Part shown: positions 27,216 through 36,742 of the stretch, one piece after another
Numbering within the stretch: the first letter of the stretch is position 1
Layout: each line of letters starts with the position of its first letter
Origin: Streptomyces sp. NRRL B-1347
GTDB taxonomy: Bacteria; Actinomycetota; Actinomycetes; Streptomycetales; Streptomycetaceae
Reading direction: 5' to 3'
DNA length: 64,000 nt
Assembly: GCF_000720325.1 (NCBI RefSeq)
Contig: NZ_JOJM01000011.1
Location: forward strand, 62,001 to 126,000
Program-made: the position numbers and the translations under genes
The notes under the pieces: generated by a model
Seen by the model: the letters and a program-made list of their open reading frames with translations, nothing else
The model's database searches: none
What the model was told of the DNA's origin: nothing

Positions 27216-27877
27216 GCCGGGGCTCCTTCGATGACGGGCTGCGGCTGCGGGGCGGCGGCGCTGCGGGAGCGCAGCCACCAGTCGCGCAGGCCCCACAGCA
27301 CCAGGGCGAGGTAGACGACGTACACGAGGCCGGAGAAGGCGAGCCCGCTGGAGAACGCGAGCGGCACCCCGACGACGTCGACGAGCAGCCACGCGAACCA
27401 GAACTCGACCAGGCCGCGCGCCTGGGCGACCATCGCGGCGAGCGTGCCGACGAATATGTAGGCGTCCGGCCAGGGGTTCCAGGACAGGTCGGGCACGGCG
27501 GAGAACAGCGCGCCGACCGCGAGGGTGCCGGCGGCGGTGCCGCCGAGGAGCAGTCCGCGCTCCTTCCAGGTGGCGAAGCGGACGGCGATGGAGCCGTCCT
27601 GCGCCTTCTGGCTGCCGCGCGTCCACTGCCGCCAGCCCCACACCGCGACGCCGATGACGAGGAGCTGCTTGCCGACGCCGCCGGACAGCTGCGCGGAGGC
27701 GTACGCGGCGACCAGGATCACGCCGGACAGGAACTGGGCGGGCCAGGTCCAGATCGAGCGGCGCCAGCCGAGGGCGAGGGCGATCAGACCGATGCTGTTG
27801 CCGACCATGTCGGACCACATGATGTGCTGGCCGAAGGCGGTGAAGGCCTCGGCGTTGAGCCAGTCGAAGTGGTTCAT
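27212..27877 (-). CDS. ribM: Riboflavin transporter of the PnuC family
   Basis: A 221-residue membrane protein with about seven hydrophobic segments and the PnuC-type repeats ([38 protein letters not shown], and a C-terminal [33 protein letters not shown]). PnuC proteins move nicotinamide riboside, but members inside FMN-riboswitch operons of actinobacteria (RibM/PnuX) import riboflavin. Its place between ribE and ribBA, with 4-bp overlaps on both sides, supports that role. The start [12 protein letters not shown] at 27877 fits the overlap with ribE. Transport without energy coupling, driven by FAD/FMN trapping, is the published view for this group. Confidence 0.9.
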   Translation of the reverse strand: MNHFDWLNAEAFTAFGQHIMWSDMVGNSIGLIALALGWRRSIWTWPAQFLSGVILVAAYASAQLSGGVGKQLLVIGVAVWGWRQWTRGSQKAQDGSIAVRFATWKERGLLLGGTAAGTLAVGALFSAVPDLSWNPWPDAYIFVGTLAAMVAQARGLVEFWFAWLLVDVVGVPLAFSSGLAFSGLVYVVYLALVLWGLRDWWLRSRSAAAPQPQPVIEGAPA

Positions 27878-28488
27878 CGCGTGGGCTCCTCACTCTGGGC
27901 GCGGGTGCCGAGCAGGCGCTCCACGTACTTGGCGATGACGTCGACCTCGAGGTTGACGGGGTCGCCGGGCTGCTTGACGCCGAGCGTGGTCAGCGCGAGC
28001 GTCGTGGGGATGAGGCTGACGGTGAAGTAGTCGGGCCCGGCGTCGACGACGGTCAGGCTGACCCCGTCGACGGTGATGGAGCCCTTCTCGACCACGTAGC
28101 GGGCGAGGTCGGCGGGCAGGGAGACCTTGACGATCTCCCAGTTCTCGGAGGCCTTGCGGTCGAGCACGGTGCCCGTGCCGTCCACGTGGCCCTGCACGAT
28201 GTGGCCGCCGAGGCGGGCGCCCACGGCGGTGGGGCGTTCCAGGTTGACCTTCGAGCCGGGCGCCAGGGCGCCGAGGCTGGAGCGGTTCAGGGTCTCGGCC
28301 ATCACGTCGGCGGTGAACTCGTCGCCCTCGTGGTCGACGACGGTGAGACACACGCCGTTGACGGCGATGGAGTCGCCGTGCTTCGCGCCGTCGGTGACGA
28401 CGGGACCGCGCAGGCGGAAGCGGGACGCGTCGGCCAAGGTCTCGACGGCGGTGACTTCGCCCAGCTCTTCGACGATTCCGGTGAACAC
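27874..28488 (-). CDS. ribE: Riboflavin synthase, alpha subunit
   Basis: A 204-residue protein formed of two similar lumazine-binding beta-barrels that dismutates two lumazines into riboflavin. The first begins [11 protein letters not shown] with NGVCLTV; the second begins [14 protein letters not shown] with [11 protein letters not shown]. The start is GTG at 28488, two nt after the ribD stop, with AAGGAG inside the ribD 3' end. Some authors call the same gene ribC. It is followed by ribM with a 4-bp overlap. Confidence 0.96.
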   Translation of the reverse strand: MFTGIVEELGEVTAVETLADASRFRLRGPVVTDGAKHGDSIAVNGVCLTVVDHEGDEFTADVMAETLNRSSLGALAPGSKVNLERPTAVGARLGGHIVQGHVDGTGTVLDRKASENWEIVKVSLPADLARYVVEKGSITVDGVSLTVVDAGPDYFTVSLIPTTLALTTLGVKQPGDPVNLEVDVIAKYVERLLGTRAQSEEPTR

Positions 28489-28490
28489 GC

Positions 28491-29576
28491 TCAGTGCTCC
28501 TTCGTTGCGAGGGTCGCGGTGATCCGCAGATCGGGTCCGACGCGGACGGCTTCGGTCATGTCGAGCCGCAACGCTTCGGTGACGGTGGTGATTCCGCCGC
28601 CGCTGAGGACGGCGGGGCCCGCGCCCAGCAGGGCGGGCGCGAGATAGCCGACGACGCGGTCGACGGCGCCCGCGGCGACGAAGGCGCCGGCCAGGGTGGC
28701 GCCGCCTTCGAGCAGGACGGAGCGCACGCCGCGGGCGTGCAGCGCGGCGAGCAGCGCCGCGATGTCCAGGCCGCCCGCGGCGCGCGGCAGCCGCACCGTG
28801 TCGGCACCGGACGGGACCGGCGCGGCGTCGGCGGCCACCGCGATCAGCGTGGGGGCCGCGTCGTCCAGGACGCGGGCGCCGGGGCGCACGGCGGTGCCGT
28901 GGGTGTCGACGACGACCCGCAGCGGCTGGCGGGCGCCCTCGACGCCGCGGACGGCGAGGTGCGGGTCGTCGGCGCGCTGGGTGCCGGAGCCGACCACGAC
29001 GGCGTCGCACTCGGCGCGCAGGCGGTGCACGTCGGCGCGGGACTCGGCGGAGGTGATCCAGCGGCTGCTGCCGTCGGCGGCGGCGGTGCGGCCGTCGAGC
29101 GTGGCGGCGTACTTCCAGGTGACGTGGGGGCGGCCGCGGCGCACGGAGGTCAGCCAGGCGGCGTTGGCCGCCTCGCCCTCGGCCTCGAGCAGGCCCGCCT
29201 CGACGTCCACGCCGGCCGCGCGCAGGGTGGTCGCGCCGCCGGTGGCCTGCGGGTTCGGGTCGCCGACCGCGTAGACGACGCGGGCGATCCCGGCGTCGAC
29301 GAGGGCCTGGGCGCAGGGGCCGGTGCGGCCGGTGTGGTTGCAGGGTTCGAGGGTGACGACGGCGGTGGCGCCGCGGGCCAGGTCGCCCGCCGCGCGCAGG
29401 GCGTGGACCTCGGCGTGCGGGCCGCCCGCACGCTGGTGGTAGCCCTCGCCGACGGTGCGTCCCGCGGCGTCGATGACGACGCAGCCGACGACCGGGTTGG
29501 GGCTGGTGAAGCCGAGTCCGCGCACGGCGAGTGCGAGCGCGTGCCGCATGGCGGCTGCTTCGGCCTGGGTGGCCAC
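28491..29576 (-). CDS. ribD: Bifunctional diaminohydroxyphosphoribosylaminopyrimidine deaminase / reductase
   Basis: A 361-residue fusion for two consecutive riboflavin steps. The N-terminal zinc deaminase domain has HAEVHALRAAGD and EPCNHTGRTGPC, the His/Cys/Cys zinc set with Glu as proton shuttle. The C-terminal reductase domain (about 150-361, HVTWKYAATLDGRTAA onwards) is of DHFR-like fold and has VLLEGGATLAG. It is the first gene of the operon. The GTG at 29576 has a strong AGGAGG, and about 160 nt separate it from the FMN aptamer. An internal NPVVGCVV near the start agrees with the family. Confidence 0.96.
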   Translation of the reverse strand: MATQAEAAAMRHALALAVRGLGFTSPNPVVGCVVIDAAGRTVGEGYHQRAGGPHAEVHALRAAGDLARGATAVVTLEPCNHTGRTGPCAQALVDAGIARVVYAVGDPNPQATGGATTLRAAGVDVEAGLLEAEGEAANAAWLTSVRRGRPHVTWKYAATLDGRTAAADGSSRWITSAESRADVHRLRAECDAVVVGSGTQRADDPHLAVRGVEGARQPLRVVVDTHGTAVRPGARVLDDAAPTLIAVAADAAPVPSGADTVRLPRAAGGLDIAALLAALHARGVRSVLLEGGATLAGAFVAAGAVDRVVGYLAPALLGAGPAVLSGGGITTVTEALRLDMTEAVRVGPDLRITATLATKEH

Positions 29577-29711
29577 CGGGTCCTCCTGCCTCTTCGGGCA
29601 CGGACTCCGGGGCACGTCGATGACGACGAGAACGTACGAGCGGGAGCACACGGGGCCGCAGACGCCGGAAGGGACCTGTCCCGTGTCAGGAACAAGCCAC
29701 TACGACGACAC

Positions 29712-29729
29712 GGCACACGGAGGTGTGCC
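29712..29729 (-). promoter_or_regulatory. Hairpin in the riboswitch expression platform
   Basis: A perfect 7-bp stem (GGCACAC/GTGTGCC) 8 nt downstream of the aptamer on the minus strand. Its loop region exposes CCTCC, complementary to the ribD ribosome-binding site AGGAGG. No T tract follows, which favours translational over transcriptional control (inference). Confidence 0.4.
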
Positions 29730-29737
29730 CGCTCGCC

Positions 29738-29864
29738 GCGCACTGCCTCCCATCCGGACTTTCACCGTCGGTCCAGGAATTTCACCTGGTCAACCGGCCA
29801 CTGGAGGTGACCGGGTCGCGGACTGTAACCGCCGGTTCGGAATTACACCGACCCCGGAGTGCGC
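29738..29864 (-). promoter_or_regulatory. FMN riboswitch (RFN element)
   Basis: The minus-strand leader contains the conserved RFN segments in order: GGTGTAATTCCGAACCGGCGGT, split here as GGTGTAATTCC and GAACCGGCGGT, then AGTCCGCGAC, GGTGAAATTCC and GACGGTGAAAGTCCGGATGGG. The P1 helix is closed by GCGCACT (29864-29858) pairing with AGTGCGC (29744-29738). FMN binding should reduce expression of ribD and the genes below it. The aptamer lies about 160 nt upstream of the ribD start. Confidence 0.96.
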
Positions 29865-30061
29865 TGCTTTTGGTACGCAGCCAGTGTGCCACGCCCGGTA
29901 GCGACCGTGCGGGCCACCTTCTGTGGGCTGGCTCACAGCGGACGCCGCGCGACTCCCGGCGCGGCTCGGCCGGATCATGTCGCCCCGTTCTGACCGGATT
30001 CCGCCGACCACCCCTCCGGAAATGGCGAATCCCCCTCCGCAAGCGGGTTGGTCCATACCTA

Positions 30062-30090
30062 TTGACGCTCTGGTCTAGTCCTTTTAACGT
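30062..30090 (+). promoter_or_regulatory. Chitinase promoter with embedded DasR-type (dre) element
   Basis: TTGACG (30062-30067) and TAACGT (30085-30090), spacer 17 nt. The spacer holds TCTGGTCTAGTCCTTT (30069-30084), 12 of 16 matches to the dre consensus and sharing TGGTCTAGTCCT with the first chitinase promoter. The geometry is nearly the same at both genes. Confidence 0.75.
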
Positions 30091-30187
30091 CTGCGTCACT
30101 CTGCGGAAAGGCCCGCCCGGTGTGCGCACATCGTGGGCCGCCATCCCCGTTCGTTGTGCGACACCGAGCCTCCCCAGGAGGAACAAC

Positions 30188-32527
30188 GTGCCCACCCCCA
30201 CTCGGGCGAGAACCACGCTCCTCGCCGGCGCCGCCGTCGCCGGTCTGCTCCTGAGCACCCTCGCCGCGACGACCTCGCAGGCCGCCGATCCCAAGGACGC
30301 CGCCGCGAACGAGTCGTGCAGACCCGACGGCCTCTACAAGACCCCCGGCGTCGACGTCCCCTACTGTTCCGTCTACGACGCCGACGGCCGCGAGAAGATG
30401 GGCGCCGACCACCAGCGCCGCGTGATCGGCTACTTCACCGGCTGGCGCACCGGCAAGAACGGCGAGCCCGCCTATCTGGCGTCCGACATCCCCTGGGACA
30501 AGGTCACCCACCTCAACTACGCCTTCGCGCACGTCAACAAGGACAACAAGATCTCCGTCGGCTCCGACGGCGAGAAGAACGCCGCCACCGGCATGACGTG
30601 GCCGGGCGTCGCGGGCGCCGAGATGGACCCCGGGTTCTCCTACAAGGGCCACTTCAACCTCCTGAACAAGTTCAAGAAGAAGCACCCGAACGTCAAGACC
30701 CTCGTCTCCGTGGGCGGTTGGGCCGAGACCGGCGGCTACTTCGGCGACGACGGCAAGCGCGTGAACTCCGGCGGCTTCTACTCGATGGCCACCAACGCCG
30801 ACGGCTCGGTGAACCAGGCGGGCATCAACACCTTCGCCGATTCGACCGTCGACTTCATCAGGAAGTACGGCTTCAACGGCGTCGACATCGACTACGAGTA
30901 CCCGACGACGATGAAGGACGCGGGCAACCCGCTGGACTGGCAGCTCGCCAACGGCCGCCGCGCGGGCCTGGTCAAGGGCTACGCGGTGCTGATGAAGACG
31001 CTGCGCGAGAAGCTCGACAAGGCCGGGGCCACCGACGGCAGGCACTACCTGCTGACCGTCGCCGCGCCCTCCTCCGGCTATCTGCTGCGCGGCATGGAGA
31101 CCTTCCAGGTCCAGAAGTACCTGGACTACGTCAACATCATGTCGTACGACCTGCACGGCGCCTGGAACGAGTACGTGGGCCCGAACGCCTCCCTGTACGA
31201 CGACGGCAAGGACAACGAGCTCACGGCCGCGGGCGTGTACGGCAGCCAGCAGTACGGCGGCATCGGCTACCTCAACACCGACTGGGCGTACCACTACTTC
31301 CGCGGCTCGATGCCCGCGGGGCGCATCAACATCGGCCTTCCGTACTACACGCGCGGCTTCAAGAACGTGCAGGGCGGCACGGACGGCCTGTGGGGCAAGG
31401 CGGCCACGACGAACTGCCCGGCGGGCTCCGGCCTGACCAAGTGCGGTGACGGCGCCGTCGGCATCGACAACCTGTGGCACGACAAGGACGACAACGGCAA
31501 GGAGTCCCCGGCGGGCTCCAACCCGATGTGGCACGCCAAGAACCTGGAGAAGGGCGTCGTCGGGGACTACGTGACCAAGTACGGCTTCCCCGCCGACACC
31601 AAGCTCACCGGCACCTACGCCCGCAAGTACGACTCGACGCTGGTCGCGCCCTGGCTGTGGAACGCCGACAAGAAGGTGTTCCTGTCCACCGAGGACGAGC
31701 AGTCCGTGAAGGCCAAGGCCGACTACGTCGTGGACAAGGGCATCGGCGGCACCATGGTGTGGGAACTGGCCGGTGACTACACGTACAACTCCGCCAAGGG
31801 CCAGTACGAGATCGGCGACACGCTCACCACGGCGATGTACGACAAGTTCAAGTCGGCGGCCCCCTACGGCGCGAAGGTCGCGGGCAAGGACCTGCCCGCC
31901 AAGGCCGTGGACATCGGGGTGGAGTTCGGCGACTTCAAGCTCGGCGACTCCAACTACCCGATCACGCCCAAGCTGAAGATCACCAACAACACGAAGGCGA
32001 CCCTGCCCGGCGGCACGGAGTTCCAGTTCGACTACTCCACCTCGGCCCCCGCCAACGCCTCCGACCAGTCCGGCTTCGGCACGAAGGTGATCAGCAGCGG
32101 CCACACCGGGAACAACGTGGGCGGTCTGAAGGGCGACTTCCACCGCGTCTCGCTGAAGCTGCCCGCCTGGCAGACGCTTGCGCCCGGCGCGTCCGTGGAC
32201 CTGTCGTTCAACTACTACCTGCCGGTGTCGACGCCGTCGAACTGGACGGTGAACATCGGCGGTACGACCTACGCGCTCGCCGGTGACCTGGCGCGCGGCA
32301 CGACGGTGGTCGAGCCCGGCACGGGTCCGGGCCCGACGGACCCGCCCGGGCCGACGGACCCGCCCGGCAAGTGCACCCCGCCCGCGTGGAGCGCGACGTC
32401 GGAGTACGGCTCCGGGACCACCGTGTCCCACAAGTCGCACACCTGGAAGGCCAAGTGGTGGACGAAGGGCGAGGAGCCCGGCTCCACCGGTCAGTGGGGC
32501 GTCTGGCAGGACCTGGGAGCCTGCTGA
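30188..32527 (+). CDS. Secreted multidomain chitinase, GH18 with C-terminal chitin-binding module
   Basis: A 779-residue exported enzyme. A Sec signal peptide (about 1-34) precedes a short Cys-containing segment and a large GH18 domain (about 76-560) with SVGGW and the catalytic [11 protein letters not shown], proton donor Glu 237. Next comes a beta-rich module (about 575-705, [19 protein letters not shown]), then a PT-rich linker ([13 protein letters not shown]), and a CBM5/12-type chitin-binding domain (about 734-779, [34 protein letters not shown]). The GTG at 30188 follows AGGAGG. Its promoter carries a dre-like element. By memory it corresponds to SCO1444. It differs from the single-domain chitinase at 6263 in being built for insoluble chitin. 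Confidence 0.95.
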   Translation: MPTPTRARTTLLAGAAVAGLLLSTLAATTSQAADPKDAAANESCRPDGLYKTPGVDVPYCSVYDADGREKMGADHQRRVIGYFTGWRTGKNGEPAYLASDIPWDKVTHLNYAFAHVNKDNKISVGSDGEKNAATGMTWPGVAGAEMDPGFSYKGHFNLLNKFKKKHPNVKTLVSVGGWAETGGYFGDDGKRVNSGGFYSMATNADGSVNQAGINTFADSTVDFIRKYGFNGVDIDYEYPTTMKDAGNPLDWQLANGRRAGLVKGYAVLMKTLREKLDKAGATDGRHYLLTVAAPSSGYLLRGMETFQVQKYLDYVNIMSYDLHGAWNEYVGPNASLYDDGKDNELTAAGVYGSQQYGGIGYLNTDWAYHYFRGSMPAGRINIGLPYYTRGFKNVQGGTDGLWGKAATTNCPAGSGLTKCGDGAVGIDNLWHDKDDNGKESPAGSNPMWHAKNLEKGVVGDYVTKYGFPADTKLTGTYARKYDSTLVAPWLWNADKKVFLSTEDEQSVKAKADYVVDKGIGGTMVWELAGDYTYNSAKGQYEIGDTLTTAMYDKFKSAAPYGAKVAGKDLPAKAVDIGVEFGDFKLGDSNYPITPKLKITNNTKATLPGGTEFQFDYSTSAPANASDQSGFGTKVISSGHTGNNVGGLKGDFHRVSLKLPAWQTLAPGASVDLSFNYYLPVSTPSNWTVNIGGTTYALAGDLARGTTVVEPGTGPGPTDPPGPTDPPGKCTPPAWSATSEYGSGTTVSHKSHTWKAKWWTKGEEPGSTGQWGVWQDLGAC

Positions 32528-32564
32528 CGTGACGACCGGGGCGCTCGGTGCCCCTCCCCCAGAC

Positions 32565-32605
32565 GCCCGGCGGCGGGAAGACATGCCCTTGCCTCGCCGC
32601 CGGGC
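32565..32605 (+). terminator. Terminator hairpin after the multidomain chitinase
   Basis: A perfect 11-bp stem (32565-32575 with 32595-32605, GCCCGGCGGCG) with a 19-nt loop, between the convergent chitinase and ROK genes. Confidence 0.75.
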
Positions 32606-32710
32606 CTCCAACCCCACCCCGGCCCGCACGCCTCCCCGCGGGCCGGGGTGCCGTGCGTCGGCCGCCGCTTCACATGCCCGTCTTCAAGCCCCCGTCTTCA
32701 GCGCCCGTCT

Positions 32711-33883
32711 TCACGCGCCCGTCGTGAACAGCTCGTCCTGGGCTGCGTCCCGGGCGGTGAGCAGCGCGCCCCGGAGCACCGCTGCGCCGCCGAGGGTGCT
32801 CGCCCGGACCTCCGTGCGCAGCGGCGACATCGCCGCCACGCGCCGCGCCACCCGGTCGGCGAGCGCCGCGCCGCCCGCCCGGCCCAGCTCGCCGCCGAGC
32901 ACCACGCAGCCGGGGTCGAGCACGGCCGCGACGGACGCGGCGCCGATGGCCACGCGGTCGGCGAGCGCGGTGAGGAACGGCGCGTGGTCCGTCTCCACGG
33001 CGTGCCGCACCAGCGCGGCGGCGGGCAGCTCGCCCGGCTCGGGGTCCGCCTTCAGGCCGTGGTCCGCCGCCAGGTCCGCCACCGCGCCCGACCCGGCGAG
33101 CGTGTGGAAGCCGCCGTCGCAGGCGGTCGCCGAGGGCAGCCCGCCGGTGCCGGGCACCGGCAGGAAGCCGATCTCGCCGGTGCCGCCCGAGGCGCCCCTG
33201 CGCAGCGCGCCGTCCAGGACGACGGCCGCGCCCGTGCCCGCGCCGAGCCACAGGAGCACGAAGGTGTCGCGGTCGTGCGCGGCGCCGTCGCGCTGCTCGG
33301 CGCGGGCGGCGAGGTTGGTCTCGTTCTCCACCAGGACGCGCGCCGGGAGCCGGTCCGTCAGAGCGGTCACCAGGCGGCGGTGCCAGGCGGGCAGGCCCGC
33401 CGAGTCGCGCAGGTCGCCGGTCGCGGGGTCGATCAGGCCGGGGGCGCCCACGCCGACGGTGTGCAGGCGCGTGGCACCGGCCGCGGCCGCGGTGCGCTCG
33501 ACGAGGGCGACGGCCCGCTCGACGGCACGGCCGGTGCCCGTGCCGTCGTCCATCGGGAGCGAGGCCTCGGCGAGCGGCGTGCCGAGCAGGTCGGCGACGA
33601 CGACGGCGACGCTCTCGGTGCGGACGTCGAGCGCGGCCAGCTGGGCCCGGTCGGCGACGATGCCGTACAGGCGCGCGTTCGGGCCCCGGCGTCGCTCTCC
33701 CGCCTCGCCGACGACCGTGATCAGGCCGGCGTCCTGCAGCCGCTCCACGAGGTCGGCGACGGAGGGCCGGGACAGTCCGGTGAGCTGCTTCAACTGCCCT
33801 GCCGTCAAGGGGCCTTCGCTTTGCAGGAGGCGCAGCGCGAGCCGGTCGTTGATGGCCCGAGCGGTGCTCGGTGATGCGGGCAT
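32711..33883 (-). CDS. ROK family transcriptional regulator
   Basis: A 390-residue protein with an N-terminal winged HTH (about 10-65, NDRLALRLLQSEGPLTAGQLKQLTGLS) and a ROK sugar-kinase-like domain containing VGVGAPGLIDPATG and GAGTGAAVVLDGAL. The zinc signature CxCGxxGCxE of ROK repressors is absent: the region reads TACDGGFHTL. So metal-dependent sugar binding may be lost or changed. The ATG at 33883 is chosen by the typical start of the HTH. It is divergent from the MFS gene, and an 8-bp inverted repeat at 33967-33989 between them is the probable operator. Confidence 0.9.
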   Translation of the reverse strand: MPASPSTARAINDRLALRLLQSEGPLTAGQLKQLTGLSRPSVADLVERLQDAGLITVVGEAGERRRGPNARLYGIVADRAQLAALDVRTESVAVVVADLLGTPLAEASLPMDDGTGTGRAVERAVALVERTAAAAGATRLHTVGVGAPGLIDPATGDLRDSAGLPAWHRRLVTALTDRLPARVLVENETNLAARAEQRDGAAHDRDTFVLLWLGAGTGAAVVLDGALRRGASGGTGEIGFLPVPGTGGLPSATACDGGFHTLAGSGAVADLAADHGLKADPEPGELPAAALVRHAVETDHAPFLTALADRVAIGAASVAAVLDPGCVVLGGELGRAGGAALADRVARRVAAMSPLRTEVRASTLGGAAVLRGALLTARDAAQDELFTTGA

Positions 33884-33966
33884 GGCCGGATCCTTCCACA
33901 GCGCTCGCGCCGGTCCGCCGGGGCGGCGTCCGTGCTGCGCGCGATATTCGGTTCCCTGGCCCTCTT

Positions 33967-33989
33967 CTATCAGGCAGGGTTCCTGATAG
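33967..33989 (+). promoter_or_regulatory. Probable ROK operator (8-7-8 inverted repeat)
   Basis: CTATCAGG (33967-33974) and CCTGATAG (33982-33989) are perfect inverted copies with a 7-nt spacer. The right arm runs into TAGTTT, a possible -10 for the MFS gene. Its A+T content contrasts with the surrounding sequence. Confidence 0.65.
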
Positions 33990-34033
33990 TTTACTGCGGC
34001 GGTCCCGGAGGGGACCGTGGAGGGGTGCGTCGG

Positions 34034-35257
34034 ATGAGTGAGGGGCAGGGCCAAGTGGTTTACAGCAAGCCGCAGTTGAGCCGGGCGCGGCTCGCGGTCG
34101 CGGTCATCTTCTGTGTGCACGGCTCGGTCGCCGGGTCGTTCGCGACCCGGGTGCCGTGGATCCAGGACCACGCGGACGTCAGCGCCGGCATGCTCGGCCT
34201 CGCGCTCGCGTTCCCGGCGATCGGCGCCTCGGTGGCGATGCCGCTCGCGGGCTGGGTGAGTCATCACTTCGGCGCCCGCGCCGCGCTGCGCGGGCTGCTC
34301 GCGCTGTGGACGCTGGCGCTCACGCTCCCCTCGCTCGCGCCGAACCTGCCCGCGCTGTGCGCGGCGCTCTTCGTGTACGGCGCCACGTCGGGCATGGCGG
34401 ACGTGGCGATGAACGCGCTCGGCGTCGAGGTCGAGACCCGCATGGAGAAGTCCATCATGTCCGGCCTGCACGGCATGTGGAGCGCGGGCGCCCTGCTCGG
34501 CTCGGCGGGCGGCACGGTCGCGGCACACCTGGGCGCGGACGCCCGCGTGCACCACGCGCTCGCCGCCGCGGTGCTCACCGCGGCCGGTCTCGTCGCCTGC
34601 CAGGGCGTGCTCGACCTGCGGAGCGCGCCGGAGGAGGAGGCGCCGCCGCGCTTCACGCTGCCGCCGAAGTCGGCGCTGCTCATCGGCGCGGTCGGGTTCT
34701 GCGCGGTGTTCGCGGAGGGGGCGAGCCTCGACTGGTCCGCGGTGTACCTGAAGGACGTGCTCGACTCGTCGGCGGGCCTGGCCGCCGCGTGCACCACCGG
34801 CTTCACGCTGACGATGGCCATCGCCCGGTTCGCGGGCGACAAGGTCGTCGACCGGTTCGGCGCGGTGCGCACGGTGCGCGTGGGCGGGGCGCTCGCCGCG
34901 CTCGGCGGAATCCTCGTGGTGACGGCGCCGCACGCGGCCCTCGCCATGACCGGCTTCGCCCTGATGGGCCTCGGCATCGCCGTCGTCGTGCCGCTGGCGT
35001 TCGCCGCGGCGGGGCGCAGCGGGCCCAACCCCAGCCAGGCCATCGCGGGCGTCGCCACCATCACGTACACGTCGAGCCTGATCGCGCCGTCGGCGATCGG
35101 CACGCTCGCCGACGCCACGAGCCTGGTCGCCTCCTTCGGCCTGGTCACCGTGCTCGCGTGCGGGCTCATGGCGTTCGCCGGGGTGCTGCGCACGGACGGG
35201 CGGGCGTCCGCGCAGGCGCCCGCCCCGCAGTCGGCCGCGGTGGACCGCAAGGGCTGA
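34034..35257 (+). CDS. MFS transporter
   Basis: A 407-residue twelve-helix major facilitator protein. The first helix is FCVHGSVAGSFATRVPWI, and the motif-A loop between helices 2 and 3 reads GWVSHHFGARAAL. The C-terminal half holds FAGDKVVDRFGAVRTVR. The overall pattern resembles the FucP/YbjJ-like group that moves sugars or related small molecules. The ATG at 34034 is preceded by GGGTGCGTCGG, a weak ribosome-binding site. It is divergent from the ROK regulator, which suggests that the transported compound or a metabolite is the inducer. Confidence 0.88.
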   Translation: MSEGQGQVVYSKPQLSRARLAVAVIFCVHGSVAGSFATRVPWIQDHADVSAGMLGLALAFPAIGASVAMPLAGWVSHHFGARAALRGLLALWTLALTLPSLAPNLPALCAALFVYGATSGMADVAMNALGVEVETRMEKSIMSGLHGMWSAGALLGSAGGTVAAHLGADARVHHALAAAVLTAAGLVACQGVLDLRSAPEEEAPPRFTLPPKSALLIGAVGFCAVFAEGASLDWSAVYLKDVLDSSAGLAAACTTGFTLTMAIARFAGDKVVDRFGAVRTVRVGGALAALGGILVVTAPHAALAMTGFALMGLGIAVVVPLAFAAAGRSGPNPSQAIAGVATITYTSSLIAPSAIGTLADATSLVASFGLVTVLACGLMAFAGVLRTDGRASAQAPAPQSAAVDRKG

Positions 35258-35306
35258 GGCGCCCTCACCCGGGGCTCGCCCCGGCCCCCTTGGCCTCACC
35301 CCGGCC

Positions 35307-36626
35307 TCACCCCGCGATGGAGTCCAGCTGCTCCGCCGCGGGCCGCAGCGCCCACAGGTCACCGCCGGGCGGGGACGCGAGCTTCGGCACCGCGGCCTTC
35401 GCCGCCCGGTCGCCCGCGTCGGCGGCCGCGTGCACGACGTCGGTCGCCGCGTACCTGCGGAAGTCGAGTTCGGGGTGCGGCCACGGCCGCTCCCCGGTGG
35501 CGGCGGGCAGCAGATAGCGGACGGCCTTGACCAGGCTCTGCCCCGCGGGGCCCCGGTGCGCCCAGAGGTTCACGCCCACGTGCCGGCCGATGTCGGCGAG
35601 GCGGGCGTAGGCGACCAGGTCGAAGGTCGAGTAGTGCCAGCTGCGGGTGCGGCCCAGCTCCTGCGGCTGGCTGCCGTCGGGGGCGATCTGCGGGTCGATG
35701 CGCAGGGCGCGCGCGTCGCGCACGGTCTTCCGGGCGAGGGCCTCGTCGCCTGTGGCGTAGGCCAGGGCGGCGAGTTGGAGGTCGTAGAAGGTGCCGTGGT
35801 TGTTCTTCGCGGCACCTTCCTGCTTGCCGAAGTCGCTGTGCGTCAGCCAGTCGCGGAAGTCCTTGTTCCAGTCCGTCATCCGCGCGCGGTCGGTCCGCGT
35901 CCAGCCGGGGGCGCCTGCGGCGAGGATCGCCTGGGCGTCCAGGACGCTCGTGTACGACTGCGAGAAGTCGATGATGCCGATGGCGCGGCCGTCGTACTTG
36001 CAGGGGATGAACTGGCCGTGGTCGAGGCGCGGGTTCATCCGGGTCGCCGGGTCCAGGAACCAGGTGCGCAGGATCGTCCCGGCGTGCTCGGCGTACGTCC
36101 GCTCGCCCGTGTAGTACCAGGCGAGGGCCAGCTCGTAGCTGGAGTCGAAGACGTTCTCCGCGTCGCGGCGGTCGGTGCCGGTGTCGACCTCGGGGTTGCG
36201 CTCGCCGTCGCGCTGCTCGTACGGGCAGCCCCAGGGGTTCTCGGGGGTCTTCGGCCGGGTCGGCCACCAGTAGGGGGCCTGGCTCAGATAGTCGTGCGGG
36301 TCGCCGCCGGGCGCGGGCCTCGGCTTGTCGACGACGGTCCAGGGGCCCTGGCCCAGCCAGCGGTCGGCGCGGGCCGTCAGGTCCCGGAGAGCGAGCCGCA
36401 GCCGGGGGTCGCCCTGGTCGAGGCGCTGCTTGGCCGCGGCGAGGCGCTGACCGTCCAGGACGGCGGTGCCGGGGACCTCGGGCCGGGCGGCGGCCGCGGC
36501 GGGGGCGGCGGGCACGGCCAGCGGGGCGGCCGTGAGGGCCGCCGCGGCCAGCAGGGCCCTCAAGCGGGTACGAGCACGCATCGCACCCACCACACGCATC
36601 GTGCTCATCGCACGCATCGCACGCAT
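35307..36626 (-). CDS. Secreted alginate lyase family protein
   Basis: About 439 residues. After a signal peptide (RTRLRALLAAAALTAAPLAVP) comes an alpha/alpha-toroid alginate-lyase-type domain: YLSQAPYWWPTRPKTPENPWGCPY, a substrate-binding stretch; AENVFDSSYELALAWYYTG; and NNHGTFYDLQLAALAYATG, whose Asn/His are typical catalytic residues of these lyases; then RSWHYSTFDL. The substrate is a polyuronide or related polysaccharide, but not necessarily alginate. The start is uncertain: several ATGs lie in a 9-nt tandem repeat ATGCGTGCG. 36626 and 36617 both follow GGAG; 36644 has no ribosome-binding site. It is convergent with the MFS gene. Confidence 0.85.
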   Translation of the reverse strand: MRAMRAMSTMRVVGAMRARTRLRALLAAAALTAAPLAVPAAPAAAAARPEVPGTAVLDGQRLAAAKQRLDQGDPRLRLALRDLTARADRWLGQGPWTVVDKPRPAPGGDPHDYLSQAPYWWPTRPKTPENPWGCPYEQRDGERNPEVDTGTDRRDAENVFDSSYELALAWYYTGERTYAEHAGTILRTWFLDPATRMNPRLDHGQFIPCKYDGRAIGIIDFSQSYTSVLDAQAILAAGAPGWTRTDRARMTDWNKDFRDWLTHSDFGKQEGAAKNNHGTFYDLQLAALAYATGDEALARKTVRDARALRIDPQIAPDGSQPQELGRTRSWHYSTFDLVAYARLADIGRHVGVNLWAHRGPAGQSLVKAVRYLLPAATGERPWPHPELDFRRYAATDVVHAAADAGDRAAKAAVPKLASPPGGDLWALRPAAEQLDSIAG

Positions 36627-36742
36627 CACTCCAATCAGATACATGAACGGAGTTCATCGACCTGGCCGAGTCACCGTACCGGAGGAGCCGGAGAGAATCC
36701 GCACTTACGTCGCATTAACATGTCGACGCTGATCGTCCACAT

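Noticed and set aside
30059..32629. An 856-codon frame antisense to the multidomain chitinase
   Set aside because: The plus strand encodes an unmistakable GH18 enzyme with signal peptide and chitin-binding module; the antisense translation is Val/Gly/Arg-rich noise.
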